Shown in pieces: positions 10,048 through 20,829 of a stretch of DNA of 64,000 nt. The position numbers and the translations under genes are program-made. The stretch's first letter is position 1. Each line of letters begins with the position of its first letter. Source of the stretch: Globodera rostochiensis (lineage: Eukaryota > Nematoda > Chromadorea > Rhabditida > Heteroderidae); the NCBI GenBank assembly GCA_018350325.1, contig JAEVLN010000024.1:713248-777247 (forward strand), written 5' to 3'. Under the pieces are notes generated by a model. The model ran no database searches and was not told the DNA's origin. It worked only from the letters and a program-made list of their open reading frames with translations.

Positions 10048-10165
10048 TCCATCCAAATTTGCTTTTCTCGAGTACTTGCTTGGCTTTATATTTTATGCGC
10101 TGGTTGGGTTTTTTAAAGTTTTTATTTATGTTTTAAATAATAATTTTAGTAAACGTACGATTTAA
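9980..10165 (+). CDS. Open frame, possible membrane-protein exon
   Basis: 61 codons without an ATG near the start: YWCELFCNLKSRAWIFYFSP, then SHNPSKFAFLEYLLGF, a hydrophobic segment and a basic end (NNNFSKRTI). Polar and charged residues flank one hydrophobic stretch, giving a plausible single-pass topology. In copy 1 of repeat P the corresponding frame is broken after CTCGCA. Function unknown. Confidence 0.27.
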   Translation, partial: YWCELFCNLKSRAWIFYFSPSHNPSKFAFLEYLLGFIFYALVGFFKVFIYVLNNNFSKRTI

Positions 10166-10572
10166 AACCCTTTATAATAAAAGCAATTTAGGTGTCTTTA
10201 GTTTACTTTTTGGCTTTTAAAACTATTTAGTATTATTTGTATTAATAAAATAAGAAAGAGAATATATGTAAGTGTTAACTTGAACGGATGAACCTTTTTT
10301 CAGTCAGTGATTTATATGTTATTGCATTTATAATTTTACGACTATGTTAGTTAAACCTTTAAATAAATTAAAAAATTTTTATTGCTAAGATATTCAACTA
10401 ATATCTGATAAATAGTTAAAACTATGTATTGGTGGTGGCGCACTGCCAATAAAATGGTTTTTTATTCTTATTATTATAATCATCTGTGTGATCGTTTCTT
10501 CTTCAAAATTCGCTAGAACAGAGTCTGGTCACTGAAGTCTGAAAATTCCATTTTATTATCGTTTCTATACAG

Positions 10573-10619
10573 TAAAATTGCCACACACCTTTGCGCTGAA
10601 CTTCAAGACGGGTGAATAA
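10573..10619 (+). CDS. Possible short terminal exon
   Basis: After TTTCTATACAG the frame reads KLPHTFALNFKTGE and stops with TAA at 10617-10619, with consistently G- or C-ending codons. An alternative frame (IATHLCAELQDG) is also open. Upstream, 10424-10512 reads MYWWWRTANKMVF and ends at TAG; the two may belong together. Confidence 0.25.
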
Positions 10620-10863
10620 ATAAGTTTATTTTTTACTTTTTTATTTGTTTCCTTTTATTTGTGATGTATTTATTGAAAAAAAAATTTTAATAGAAAAAAG
10701 TGATACTTTAAATATACAATCTTTGAGTAAAAATCTAAAATTTGATAAAATGTATTATTAATTAATTAGTTCCAGACTTTGGTAATTAATAAGGTAATTA
10801 AATATAGTTTATAGAAGTTCGTATATTTCCAACGTTGGGTATAAATAATTGTTAATTTTTTAA

Positions 10864-11010
10864 TTGATATCAAAATATAATACGCTAGTTCTTGATTTTT
10901 TCGTGACCCATAACGACAATTCAACCGGTTTAAACTTGTCTCAAATACTGTTGGTAAAATTTCTTGTTTGTAAGTTTTTTTGGAGTAGTTTATTTCATTG
11001 TGTTTTTTAA
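10864..11010 (+). CDS. Exon-like frame with donor
   Basis: Opens right after TAA and reads LISKYNTLVLDFFVTHNDNS, then TGLNLSQILL, followed by the donor-like GTAAAA at 10954. Unspliced, it ends at 11008-11010 with a hydrophobic tail. The first 30 codons have a strong purine-N-pyrimidine pattern. Unknown family. Confidence 0.3.
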   Translation: MISKYNTLVLDFFVTHNDNSTGLNLSQILLVKFLVCKFFWSSLFHCVF

Positions 11011-11024
11011 ATCAATACATAAAT

Positions 11025-11084
11025 ATGAATGCCAAATTAAATAATGCTGAAGGTGGACGCGCAATTGCTGCCTATCGCCGGTGA
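11025..11084 (+). CDS. Possible first exon
   Basis: ATG then NAKLNNAEGGRAIAAYR with a very regular codon pattern, followed by a donor-like GTGATA at 11081; unspliced it stops at 11082-11084. It sits 72 bases before a candidate zero-length exon at 11152. The alternative frame from 11044 runs through both sites. Confidence 0.28.
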   Translation: MNAKLNNAEGGRAIAAYRR

Positions 11085-11144
11085 TAAGCACCTTTTATCA
11101 TTTTATTTTTATTTTATTTTATTATTAATTAATGAATATGCATT

Positions 11145-11160
11145 ATATTCAGGTAAGTGT
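11145..11160 (+). promoter_or_regulatory. Candidate recursive splice site
   Basis: A T-rich tract (11094-11125) is followed by TATATTCAG|GTAAGTGTG, an acceptor fused to a consensus donor at 11152/11153. Such zero-length exons mark recursive splicing of long introns in insects. Confidence 0.3.
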
Positions 11161-11279
11161 GTATATGTTATAGCTTTATATTTTCGTTACTGTTATTATT
11201 CCGAGAAGTTTTCCCGTTCCATTTTTAACATTTAATTTTTTAATAGTGTCTTTTATTAATTGCTAGTAGTTGAAAGATA

Positions 11280-11363
11280 ATGTTTTTTTCGAGTTGTCTC
11301 CCTGCCAGGGTCGCCATTTTTTCGTTTTCGGGAGCTACCTTAATCACTATACAATCTGCTTAA
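11280..11363 (+). CDS. Short frame with ATG
   Basis: 27 codons, MFFSSCLPARVAIFSFSGAT and on, in a GC-richer islet. The other two frames are also open. It could be a signal peptide or a chance frame. Confidence 0.17.
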   Translation: MFFSSCLPARVAIFSFSGATLITIQSA

Positions 11364-12176
11364 TATTATTTAATACTCGGCATTGGCCGTGTTGACACGA
11401 TAATCTAGTCGAAATGCGCTTCTTCGCTCGCTGGTAGATTTATTTATTTAGTCTTTCTTAAATTTTACAGGGCATCCAAAAGGGTAGTTGTAAGTAATTG
11501 ATTTGCTTTTTAACTTATTTATTCATTTTAACAAAAAAATATTATAAGTTTCATTGTGTAATTAACTTTAAAGTATTCTCTTCAAATAATCTTATTCTTT
11601 ATATTATTATTCGAGTATTGGTACTAAATTAATTAAGTATTCTTTGAATTTTAGGTAATTTTATTTAGTTTTGATCTCGGTTTTTTGTTTTTGATTTGTT
11701 TGATTCGTTTTGCCCTCGTATTGCTAAACAAGTTTTTGTAAAATAAATTTCAATTTTATTTGTTTATTACTTAGTCTTGTAGAAAGTCTTATATTTTTAG
11801 TAATTTTCCATGTTATGTGAAATACTTTATTTCTTATTCCAGTGGTTGGTTAATAAATACTTTATTAATAGTTGATAAATCTTTAGTTGCATAATATAAT
11901 TTTAACTTTTTTATTTTTTGTTCCTAAATTTTTCAATCAGTTGTTAAATGATTTCATTCATTTCGAATAACTTTAAGTATAATTCAATCTTTTCTATTTT
12001 TTTGTCAAAATAAACCGGTATTCGGACGAGCATACCGTATATACTGTTTTAATCCAAATGTGGCATTATTTTTAAACCTCCTCAGAAAAGACGACATTAT
12101 AAAGGGTGTGGCATCATTTTGCAAATTGTTTGACGATTATTCATCTGTCACAAATTTTTTTCATTTCACTCAATAT
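11364..12176. other. AT-rich stretch, no gene recognised
   Basis: T-rich sequence without convincing exons or repeats. Confidence 0.4.
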
Positions 12177-13050
12177 CAGGCATGGGCATGGATACAAATT
12201 TTAAAATCCGTGTCCGGATATATCCGTGCCTTTTGTATCCGTGTCCGTTTGTATCCGTCTCATTTTTCGAAATTCATATCCGTATCCAATCCGCGGATAT
12301 CCGCAATATCCGCTGTGAAAATTTTTTCCAATTTTTTAAACCAAAAATTCGATTTTTTTTTCTCAGTACATATGTAATTGTTGATTTTCACCTTCGACAT
12401 CATTGTCAGCATGATATTGAGATTGCGGGTACGGGGAGTGCCTATCAAAAAATTTTTAGTTTTTTTTCTGGGAAGGAGGGCCCGACGATGCAGGCAGGCG
12501 CCGTCGAAAAAATTTTTAGGATTTTGTCAAGAAATTTCAAAGGGGGAACGGGGTCGGCGGTGCCGATAGGCGCCGCCGAGAAAATTTTTACAAAAGTTGG
12601 CAATATTTATTATGAAAATTAAAGCAAAAATTTAGGAAGATGTGATGAATTTTTTATAAATTTTTTTTTGCACTCATTTTAATTAAGAAATATTTTAGAA
12701 ATTTATTTAAAAAAAGTTATTAATGGGGGAAGCGTTTTTGTGACTCGAGAAAAAACGATAATAAGTACATACACTCAAGCGGGTTCGAACCCCCACACAA
12801 CATTTGACAGATAGAAGAGAAAACCACTAGACCATAGTTTTAATTGTGGCGAATGTTGTAAAAATGATGAAATTTTTTGTCAAAAAGTATGAAAGACCAC
12901 CGCCCTTCCTTGGCAAAAATCAAAAAAGATTACAAAAACATTGGTACTCAAATGTACGGATATGCGCGGATATCCGCGGATTTGACTTTCATATCCGTGT
13001 CCATCCGTGTCCGTCCCCTTTTTTGAAATTCCGTATCCGTAAAATTTCTT
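12177..13050 (-). mobile_element. Truncated hAT-type element joining family I core and family II ends
   Basis: Left end CAGGCATGGGCATGG, followed by ATATCCG repeats like family II. The core is related to family I in reverse orientation: GGCGGTGCCGATAGGCGCC at 12556 and inverted tRNA-like boxes at 12785-12840. Then come further ATATCCG words at 12955-13040. No matching CCATGCCTG right end is present and the right flank (13065-13140) matches 8847-8930, so the 3' side is truncated or rearranged. Frames of up to 146 codons inside it are repeat-derived. Confidence 0.7.
12785..12840 (-). other. tRNA-like box pair, best B box
   Basis: On the minus strand, TGGTCTAGTGGTTTTCTC (A-box-like) is followed about 35 bases later by GGGTTCGAACCC, a perfect B box. 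Acceptor arms do not pair, so it is a tRNA relic within the element. Confidence 0.5.
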
Positions 13051-14659
13051 TATAGATTTATGTATGTAAAAATATTTCTTAATAAAAACAATAGATTTTA
13101 AAATAATAATAGAGGTTAATTCAAGAGTTTTTCCTTTAAACAATGTAGCTGAAATTTTGCAGTAATATAATTTTTTTGGAAGTTAAAACGTTACTTTTTA
13201 TATGATATAAGTAAATTGCCGATGAGAACAATAATTTAGTAAGTTTGTTGTGCTTATCTTCGGTATGTTTTCTAAATTAGGTTAACAAACAAATTTACAT
13301 TGTGATACAAAATTATATAATATAAATTAATAAAAAATGAGCATTGAATTGATTTGGCCGACATTTTTAACATTGCCAACCCCTGGCGCGGAACTCACCT
13401 CTCTGAATTGCCACTGTTTGATTTTTAATTTAACTTTTGATAAATAAATATATAGGTAGTTTACAATTAAATCAAGATGTGACAAAATTTTAAATACAAT
13501 TTAAAACTGTTGTGTGCTTTCTGTTACTTGTAATTTACAGGTGCTATGCCTTTTAGGCATTTATGCTTGGGAAACGTTTTTTCGTATTTCACACAGCAAT
13601 AATATCATTAAAAGATATTTAAATAAACAATTATATTGTTTAAAGAAAGTTAACAAATAAAATTTTGTTCAATTATTTTATAATTTTTTATTAAAAGTGT
13701 ATATTATTATCTTCAAAATATCCAGCTTCTTGTGATAAAATCGTTAGATGGTTAGACCAAAAACTTCACTTTCTTTCTTCAATTTTTTAACATATCTAAG
13801 TAACTACGTTATAATCGACCGATATGATTTAAATTTTCATTATTATATTTTGTTGTTTTGTTTCTAATAATCTAATTAATTTCTATATTTTATTTTGCTG
13901 CCAAGGCTATGTTTAATTTTGGTCAACTTTTAGTTAATTTTTTGATAATGAATTTTAATGGGGTTTTGTTCTTAATAAAATTGTATTTTTATCAATTTAA
14001 AGATTTTAAATAAAAAACATTATTTTATATTTAGTTCTATTATACTCAGGATCGTAATTTTAAATAACACGTAAAGCGTTTATTTTTAGTTGTTTAGTTA
14101 TTACCGGCAGTTTTGAATTTTTTATTATTTAATAATATAAATATTATTTATATTTTGTTTGTCTTTCCAATTTACATTTTCCTGCCTGTTCCTTTCAATA
14201 TAGCGCACGATCATTTTTGTATCTTTTTATAGTCGACATTAATCCATTTTTATATCTTACAGATATTTGTCATTTTACTTATTTAACTCCAAATATTCAT
14301 TAATATTTAAAATTTTGATATGCATATTTCATGTATCCGTTATTAATTTAAAAAGTATTTGGCACGTCCAAAATGCTTCATAGTTAAAATATCCAATATT
14401 TTATCTTATATTCGACGAGTATTAATTTACATTACTAAATCATTAGTTATTTAAGTATGCCATGTATATCATAATTAACTTAAAAGCTTTTATTTTTCAA
14501 ATTATTTAAATGTTAAAGTGTTTATTTTTATTATTCAAGATTTTTTAATTCTTATACTTTTCACCGCCTAATTAGACAGACATACGCGGAAGACTTGCTG
14601 AGTAAAAGCACTCCCAATTGGGCTAAAGAAAGCAAAAATGGTCAGAATGGACTAACAAC

Positions 14660-14887
14660 TAGGGGTGCTCATGGATACAAATTTTTACTTCCGTGCCCGG
14701 GTATATCCGTCATTTTTTCGAAATTCGTATCCGTTATCCGCGGATATCAGTCGACATATATCCGGATAAGTGGATTTTTTCATATCCGTATCCATCCGTG
14801 TCGTCCCATTTTTTGAAATTCCGTATCCATCCATATCCGGATATATGCGCAAATATCCGGGCATCCGGATATCCGTTAGCACCCCTG
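14660..14887. mobile_element. hAT-type MITE, family II, copy 2
   Basis: Orthologous to 1511-1757: AGGGGTGCTCATGG at the left, AGCACCCCTG at the right, GGATATCCG-type interior. Flanks CTAACAAC and CTAAAAAC differ at one base, as expected of an aged target duplication. Confidence 0.82.
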
Positions 14888-15077
14888 CTAAAAACTGACC
14901 AAATCTAATTAATTTATGCGTTAGAACTTTCTATGTTGCCATTCTTTATCAGATTTCCTCTTATTTTTAAAAATCTATTACTTTTTATATTTTTAAATAC
15001 AAGCAAAGATAAAGCCGGTCGCACTTGTAATATTTGACAGTTATTTAAACGATTTAGATTGGGTTTTTTTGCTTGTA

Positions 15078-15085
15078 TAATAAGC
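15078..15085. other. Empty target site of the family I element
   Basis: A single TAATAAGC within GCTTGTATAATAAGC, matching the flanks of 1955-2947 but with no insertion. Confidence 0.85.
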
Positions 15086-15118
15086 ATTCATATACTATAT
15101 TTCCAAAAAATTATAGAC

Positions 15119-15262
15119 ATGGCATGCGCAAATTTTAATAGTTTGTTTCAAATTATTTCCTTGATATTGAATCCTAATGAATTATTGTTTCATCATGATT
15201 TGAAATTTCATATGATTTTAGCTATTCTACTTATTGAAGATGCCACATTTCTTGACAATTAA
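15119..15262 (+). CDS. Exon-like frame with ATG, unknown
   Basis: 47 codons: MACANFNSLFQIISLILNPN, then ELLFHHDLKF and IEDATFLDN. Its 3' two thirds are duplicated at 15671-15768, where the same frame breaks after a few residues; the second copy also has an extra ATTGAAGATGCCACAT. Either a small gene with a degenerate partial duplicate, or a repeat without coding role. Confidence 0.27.
   Translation: MACANFNSLFQIISLILNPNELLFHHDLKFHMILAILLIEDATFLDN
15163..15262 (+). repeat. Direct repeat V, unit 1
   Basis: TTGAATCCTAATGAATTATTG through TTCTTGACAATT, repeated at 15671-15768 in the same orientation. Confidence 0.85.
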
Positions 15263-15592
15263 TTTTGTTATCCATAATAATTTATTTAAAATAATTTTTA
15301 TTTCATCGGAATTCATTAATAGAAAGTAATACGATGTTTGGTTATTTTACCAATTATAACGAACTTAATAAATTGAAATTTATTATTAACAACATTATTA
15401 GCCGCCAGTTGCTTGTAGCATTCGGATAAAAAAGTTATAGATTAAAGTAGAATTTTATATTTATTTTACCAATTATTTCGTTGTTTTAATATTTTATGCT
15501 TAATCCGGGTTTCTAAACAGATAAAAAAAATATGGATTAATTCAACAAATAAGTTGTAAATTTGTACGTTTATATCGCGAAAACTTATAATC

Positions 15593-15673
15593 ATGAAGGC
15601 CGAAATCAAATGCATTGTTATCATTGCAATCCGCAGAAACCTTGTAATTTTCGAAGAGTTTTATATTTTTTGA
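15593..15673 (+). CDS. Short frame with ATG
   Basis: 26 codons, MKAEIKCIVIIAIRRNLVIF then EEFYIF, stopping where repeat V unit 2 begins. Strong purine-first codon pattern; a donor-like CTT|GTAATT lies at 15643. Unknown. Confidence 0.25.
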   Translation: MKAEIKCIVIIAIRRNLVIFEEFYIF

Positions 15674-15768
15674 ATCCTAAGGAATTATTGTTTCATCATG
15701 ATTTGAAATTTCAAATGCATTTTAGCTATTCTACTTATTGAAGATGCCACATTTCTTGACAATTATAT
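15671..15768 (+). repeat. Direct repeat V, unit 2
   Basis: Second unit of 15163-15262, with a further partial duplication of GAAGATGCCACAT at its end. Confidence 0.85.
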
Positions 15769-16119
15769 TGAAGATGCCACATCCCTTCACGCTCTAAACT
15801 TGTATTTCGTCTAGGCTTGTAATTTTATCATTAATAATAATTTATTTAAAAATAATTTTTATTTTTTATTCACGAACAATTTTTTTAAGCAGTTCAAAAA
15901 ATATAAAATATGTATTGTGGATGCTGGCTGATATGTGATTTAATATGTTCAGGATGCTCTTTAATTCTGTATTCGGTTCTTTCAATGTGATTCATGGGTA
16001 TGACTCAACTTTGTTTGGCTGATTAGTAGACGCAATCTTTATTCTGTTTGAAATTTATTCTAGTTTTTTAAAATTCTGCTTCACAATTGATCCAACGCAA
16101 AGCTTAAATCTTAAAATTA

Positions 16120-16450
16120 AGCATTTTTGTTGTTAAAAATTTGTAATATCTAAATTGGTTTGGTTTAAACCCAAAATTTATTTGTATAGTAGTTTTTGTG
16201 CTTATAATTTTCATGTCGATCTTGTCGATTTCCGCATTTTTCGTGTGATTAGCTTTCTTGACTGGTTTAGCCATCTCATTTGTTTTTAAATTAAGTTTAT
16301 ATTTATAATATATATTTAAATGGTTTTACGGATTTTTAGCATTGGTTTATTTTTGTTTTTTAGAGTTTAAGGTATATTTTGTATCAAAAGCAATCTTTAT
16401 ATTATAGTATATTTATTAATTTAGAATTATGTACACTTGTTCGCGTTAAA
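16120..16450 (+). repeat. Dispersed repeat S, copy 1
   Basis: Matches 62030-62330 and 62598-62960 (same orientation): TTTGTATAGTAGTTTTTGTG, CATGTCGATCTTGTCGATTT, then a TTTAAGG..ATTTTATCAAAAGCAA tail. Confidence 0.75.
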
Positions 16451-16601
16451 AAATAAAAACTTTATTTAATTTGATTTTTTGATTCTGATAATTAAATTTC
16501 ACTTACTTTTTAATTGTTATTTAAAAATTGTGAAATTTGATGCGCCGTATTTTATTAAAAAGATATCAATTAGTTGAAGCATGATTTTAATAAAAAATTT
16601 C

Positions 16602-17052
16602 ATAAATTGATGACGACATTTTAATGCCTCAGTTTATTGGTTTCTGAACTTTTATTATTAATTTTTATGAGCATCTTTTTTTTTGTATGATTATTTTGAC
16701 CAAGCGATCAGTGCAATTTAAGGAGTAATTTAAAATAAATATTTTTGTATAATGAATTACCACCAAATTTAGCAACTTTCGACGGGTTTAGTAATACTTT
16801 TTTTGCAACATTGAATCCATAATTTCGCAACAGGTTTAACATTCTTGCGGCTTAAAGTTTCTGACCATTTTTCGCCCCCTTGGGCTCTTTTTGTGGATCT
16901 GCTTAAATACTTTATTCGCGCTTTGATTATTAGGCTTTGGTTTGTTTTTTAGAACTTTAAATTTATTAGTTCATAAATTTGATGACGACATTTTAATGCC
17001 TCAGTTTACTTAATTGGTTTCTGAATTTTATTATTAATTTTTATTAGCATCT
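16602..17052 (+). repeat. Pair of direct repeats
   Basis: ATTGATGACGACATTTTAATGC and following (16602-16675) recurs at 16975-17052 with small changes. Confidence 0.75.
16815..16952 (+). CDS. Open frame between direct repeats
   Basis: 45 codons reading FLRLKVSDHFSPPWALFVDL and then a basic, hydrophobic end (LKYFIRALIIRLW). No ATG at the start; a CAACAG acceptor-like site lies at its 5' side. T-rich strand, so chance cannot be excluded. Confidence 0.22.
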   Translation: MHNFATGLTFLRLKVSDHFSPPWALFVDLLKYFIRALIIRLWFVF

Positions 17053-17172
17053 AGCTCAATTTGAATGTTAACATTTTTATTTGACAGATAAAGCAGTAAT
17101 TGTTATTAAAATCAAACAAATGATTTAATAACAAAACTTCTAAAATAGAAATTTTGTAATTTTTATTGCTAA

Positions 17173-17265
17173 ACGATTATTGTACCTCCGTCACACTCAA
17201 AAACATTAATGCCAATCTGTGCATGCAGTGAATTGACTGTGCATGAAGACAATTTAACAGGATGA
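17173..17265 (+). CDS. Short exon-like frame
   Basis: 30 codons, VPPSHSKTLMPICACSELTV then HEDNLTG and TGA, in a composition-neutral patch. It has two cysteines spaced CxC. No start required if internal; ATG at 17212 is possible. Confidence 0.28.
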   Translation, partial: TIIVPPSHSKTLMPICACSELTVHEDNLTG

Positions 17266-17412
17266 GCATTTATAAAATTTCTTACGTTTTTGAAACAAGG
17301 TGTTTTTAATGATACGAAAGTTAAACAAGTTGATTAATGTAATTATAAAGGCAACTTTTTCACGATAATGACTCAATTACCAGTTAGGCTCTGAGCTCGG
17401 CTATACATCACA

Positions 17413-17536
17413 AGTCCGGTAATCAAAATTTGAAATTATAAAGGCAAATCGTCTCTTTAATCTATAAATTACCTAGTCCGGTAATCAAAATTTGAAATTA
17501 TAAAGGCAAATCGTCTCTTTAATCTATAAATTACCT
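17413..17536 (+). repeat. Exact tandem duplication, 2 x 62 bases
   Basis: AGTCCGGTAATCAAAATTTG to TAAATTACCT is repeated head to tail without a visible mismatch. Confidence 0.95.
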
Positions 17537-18243
17537 AAGATATACTATTTAAAAAAGTTGAAATAGTTTGAAATATTTGCTTTATTTTTTCAAAAGCTAC
17601 AAATAAAATAAAATTTTAAAAATATAAATAAACAATAGCGCTTGTCTCATATTCCAGCTTAATTAAACAAAATAGAAAATCTAAAAAACAAATTATAACT
17701 GACTACTGATGTTACATTGAAATAGGACGAATAAAAATATTTTAAGTCAATAATTATTTTAACGTTTTATTTGTAAAATTGAGTAAAATTTATGTAAAAT
17801 TATCACAACGATTCACACAAAATTTTCTTGCAATCTGTTTATTTTAAATACTGTAAAAGTCATTGTCTAAACAAGATTTTAAAACGGTTATATTAATAAT
17901 AATAGGCAGCCAGCCCTGTTTTTCCTTAAGAATAATTTTATGCTTTAATTTATTAGCAATAAATTTTTCAGTCTCTTGTGGTAATTTACAATAGAATTAA
18001 ATACTTTATTATTTTAATATGCATGTTTTCTTTTTATTTATTTAAATTAGTTTGTAAGTCTCCACTAATCTGCTGCATTCGACAGTTGAAATTCTATAGT
18101 AATATTTTATGTTTTCAGTGATGATTGATAATTTTTTTTCAAATTAAGCATTAGCAGAATATTACATAATGAGGCCGTTGGCTCATAATTTTTCTTTTAA
18201 TTAATAAACATACAACATTTTATTTATTTTTCTCATAATCTGC

Positions 18244-18453
18244 TTGATACTCTTCATTGAAATTATTCATTCTTTTTGCGGCCCTTTCGCATTTTTTTAT
18301 TCATTTCATTTCATTGTTGCTTACTTTAAATTTTATTACATAATTTATAATTTTTCTTTATTTTTATTCTTAAGGGGTTTATTGGTTTTTGCTAAATTTC
18401 TCGCGTTTGCGACGCCCAGCCTTCGTAATTATGATATTTCTCTCGTATTTTAA
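18244..18453 (+). CDS. Hydrophobic open frame, doubtful
   Basis: A 69-codon frame starting at TTG. It is rich in F, Y, L and I and ends with PSLRNYDISLVF. Membrane-protein-like, but it lies in strongly T-rich DNA with no start or splice support. Confidence 0.15.
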   Translation: MILFIEIIHSFCGPFAFFYSFHFIVAYFKFYYIIYNFSLFLFLRGLLVFAKFLAFATPSLRNYDISLVF

Positions 18454-18657
18454 ACCAACTAAAGGTTTTAAAATTTTTTTATTGGTTGTAATAAATATAA
18501 CGTTTTTAAAAATATTAATATAAAAAAATTTTGCCAATCATTAATGTATGAATAAAATATAATTTCTTGTTTTTTATTTCGTATTCGAATTTAAAAATTT
18601 AAATTTATAATTATTTTTTTATTTATGATATTTTAACTTATAATTATACTATTATAA

Positions 18658-18780
18658 AGGATAAAGCGTTTAATAACAAATCTTGTTGGTTGTATTTTAA
18701 TCAAATCGTTGTTAATACCCTGCATCATGTTTAGGATGATATCTCTTTGCTCGAGCTTGCAAGCCAAGAGCCGGGTTTGA
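18658..18780 (+). CDS. Exon-like frame, unknown
   Basis: 40 codons from a stop: RIKRLITNLVGCILIKSLLI, PCIMFRMISLCSSL, then QAKSRV and TGA; ATG at 18727. Charged residues at both ends of a hydrophobic middle. A donor-like CCG|GTTTGA lies near the end. No family recognised. Confidence 0.25.
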   Translation, partial: RIKRLITNLVGCILIKSLLIPCIMFRMISLCSSLQAKSRV

Positions 18781-20097
18781 TTAATTAGTTTATGTTTTTT
18801 AGGTAATTTAAAGATTATATAATAATAATTTTTTTTTATTCTGTACTCAAATCTTTTATATATATTTAAGCGTAATTTAAACTTTTAATAATTCATAATT
18901 AAATTATTTAAGGGATATGGTAAAAGAATAGGGATTTTTGTTAATTAATTTAATTCGACATATATCTTTCTAGGGGTTGAATATAATTGGCATTACCATT
19001 TACCAAATATTTTCAATTAACTAGCTAAACAACATTTCTCTAGTCAATAATTTTAATTCATTATTGTTTTTTACATTACATATTTATTTTGCACAATGTC
19101 CAAATTATTCAAAATTTCTTAAATTTCTGCAAGAAAAAAAAATATTTTTATGTTCTGGTGAATCGTCAACATAGCCAGTTTTATCTAAAATATATGTTAA
19201 TTAATTCAAGTGATTTTTAAATTCATTTGTTTTTTCAAATAAATATTTTTTTGTATTTTTTGGTTATTATTAAGTTTTATATTTTTATATACGTTCATTC
19301 AGCTTATAATTGTACGATTAAAATTTATTCAAGTTTGAACTTTGCCCAGTCGCGTAACAAATAAAAATCGTTAAAAGCGCTTCAACAATTTTCGTTTTTA
19401 TGATTTTGTGTTTTGAATTTTGTTATTCTTTTTAAATTTTACATTAATTTGCTTTTGTTAATGTTAGATTGGTTATATATATTTTAAATATTACAAACAT
19501 TTAAAAATGCATTTGTAAAATGATGAGGTGTTGTAATTATATACTAAGGCAAACATGAAGCATTATTTTTTTTCAGGTCTTTATTATCCAATTTTATTTT
19601 TGGAACACTATAAACTTTTCTGAAGTTTCGGGGAAAAATGCCTAGTTTTTGACACCTCATACAATAAGCTTGATTTCTCTTTTTTGTGTTTTAAGCGTAC
19701 TTTTGTTGGAATCATTTTGACAATTTTATTCTCTTTTTATTAATTTTTGGAAATTCTCCGCTTTCAAAATAACGATTACAATCAATAATAAATTCTAAAT
19801 ATTTCTCCGTTATTTTTTGAAATGATATTCATAACGAGTAAATTTTTCGTCAGAATTGTGCTTTTATTTTAAGATTTTTTAGCCAATACAAACATTATTT
19901 AATGATAAAATTATTTTAACAACTATAGAATTTGCAAATTAGCTTTTTTATCAAGAGCTGCCCTTGTTTGTGACAAGTTGTTTGACAATGCTTTAAAGTT
20001 TTTATTTCTTTTCAAGTTTATAATTTTTAGGAGTGTTTGTGATAAAATGATTTAAAAATTTGAGGTAATATTGCATCTTTACTAGGCCCGAGATTTT
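18781..20097. other. AT-rich stretch with relics of other repeats
   Basis: No gene recognised. 19328-19370 is the inverse of a segment near 43935-43977 (AACTTTGCCCAGTCGCGTAA). 19478-19547 resembles 27330-27405 in the left inverted-repeat arm. Confidence 0.45.
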
Positions 20098-20111
20098 TAG
20101 AGGTCAAAAAG

Positions 20112-20224
20112 GGACATATAATAGGGACTAAAAACCCCCCAAAATAGGGACTAAAAACTCCAAAAAAGGACATATAATAGGGACTAAAAACCCCCCAAAA
20201 TAGGAACTAAAAACCCCAAAAAAG
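20112..20224 (+). repeat. Tandem duplication, 2 x 56 bases
   Basis: GGACATATAATAGGGACTAA, a C6 run and AAAATAGG..ACTAAAAAC are repeated head to tail with a few changes. Confidence 0.85.
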
Positions 20225-20225
20225 G

Positions 20226-20385
20226 AGTGGGGGGGCGATGTGTTTGGTTGGTGGCGTCTTTGCGTTGGGGGGGGGGGGTGTGGGGTGTGTTCACTTTCAC
20301 ATAGAAAATCGTTGAATGGATTCATTGGGCTAAGAAAGAAACATTATCCCCATAATTATGTGGTCGTTAGTTTCTGTCACGTGAT
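20226..20385 (+). repeat. G-rich repeat W, copy 1
   Basis: G7, GATGTGTTTGGTTGGTGGCG, a G10 run, then TTCACTTTCACATAGAAAAT and TATGTGGTCGTTAGTTTCTG. It recurs at 20830-20985. The G runs could form quadruplexes. Confidence 0.85.
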
Positions 20386-20829
20386 AATTGTCTTAATCAC
20401 ACTAACATTTATACCGTTGATGCTGTAGAGAAAGCGTGGCAAATTTAATTATGATTTAACTAAGAATTAATCGAGACTGTTGCTGACTAGTTCCAATGAA
20501 CTTTTTTATTTATATTGATCAAACATTTATGAGTTTTTATTAAATTATTTTTATTTAACTAGCAATTAAATAAAAGTATTATATTATCTTAATAAGCATT
20601 TAATTTGTTGTCATACTTTTATTCGTTATTAGATTTTTTGACTATTTAAGGTTTAACCCCTAAAAAGCTCGGCCCTAATCATTACATTCAAAAATTTTGA
20701 AAAATACATATTAAATAGCATTATTACAAAATTAATTTAATCAAACTTGCATTCTTTACTTTTTAAAAACTAGAGCAATTGGGCGGGGGGAATTTTTGCG
20801 CAAAATAAAACAAAATGAGGGGAGGTGAG

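Larger units (their letters stand above)
13499..15085 (+). repeat. Dispersed repeat Q, copy 2
   Basis: Collinear partner of 951-1954, with extra internal sequence. It ends at the TAATAAGC that is duplicated around the family I element in copy 1. Confidence 0.85.

Noticed and set aside
12182..12622. Longest frame in the window (146 codons)
   Set aside because: It lies wholly within the truncated hAT-type element and translates its ATATCCG and GC-rich repeat words; no protein motif.
12785..12840. Functional tRNA gene
   Set aside because: Good B box but acceptor and D arms do not pair; same relic in other element copies. The site at 55920 fails for the same reason.
15078..15085. Excision footprint of the family I element
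   Set aside because: The site has a single unaltered TAATAAGC; an unoccupied ancestral site explains it better than excision.
18244..18453. Multi-pass membrane protein
   Set aside because: Strongly T-rich DNA gives FILY-rich frames by chance; no start codon or splice evidence, so listed only as doubtful.
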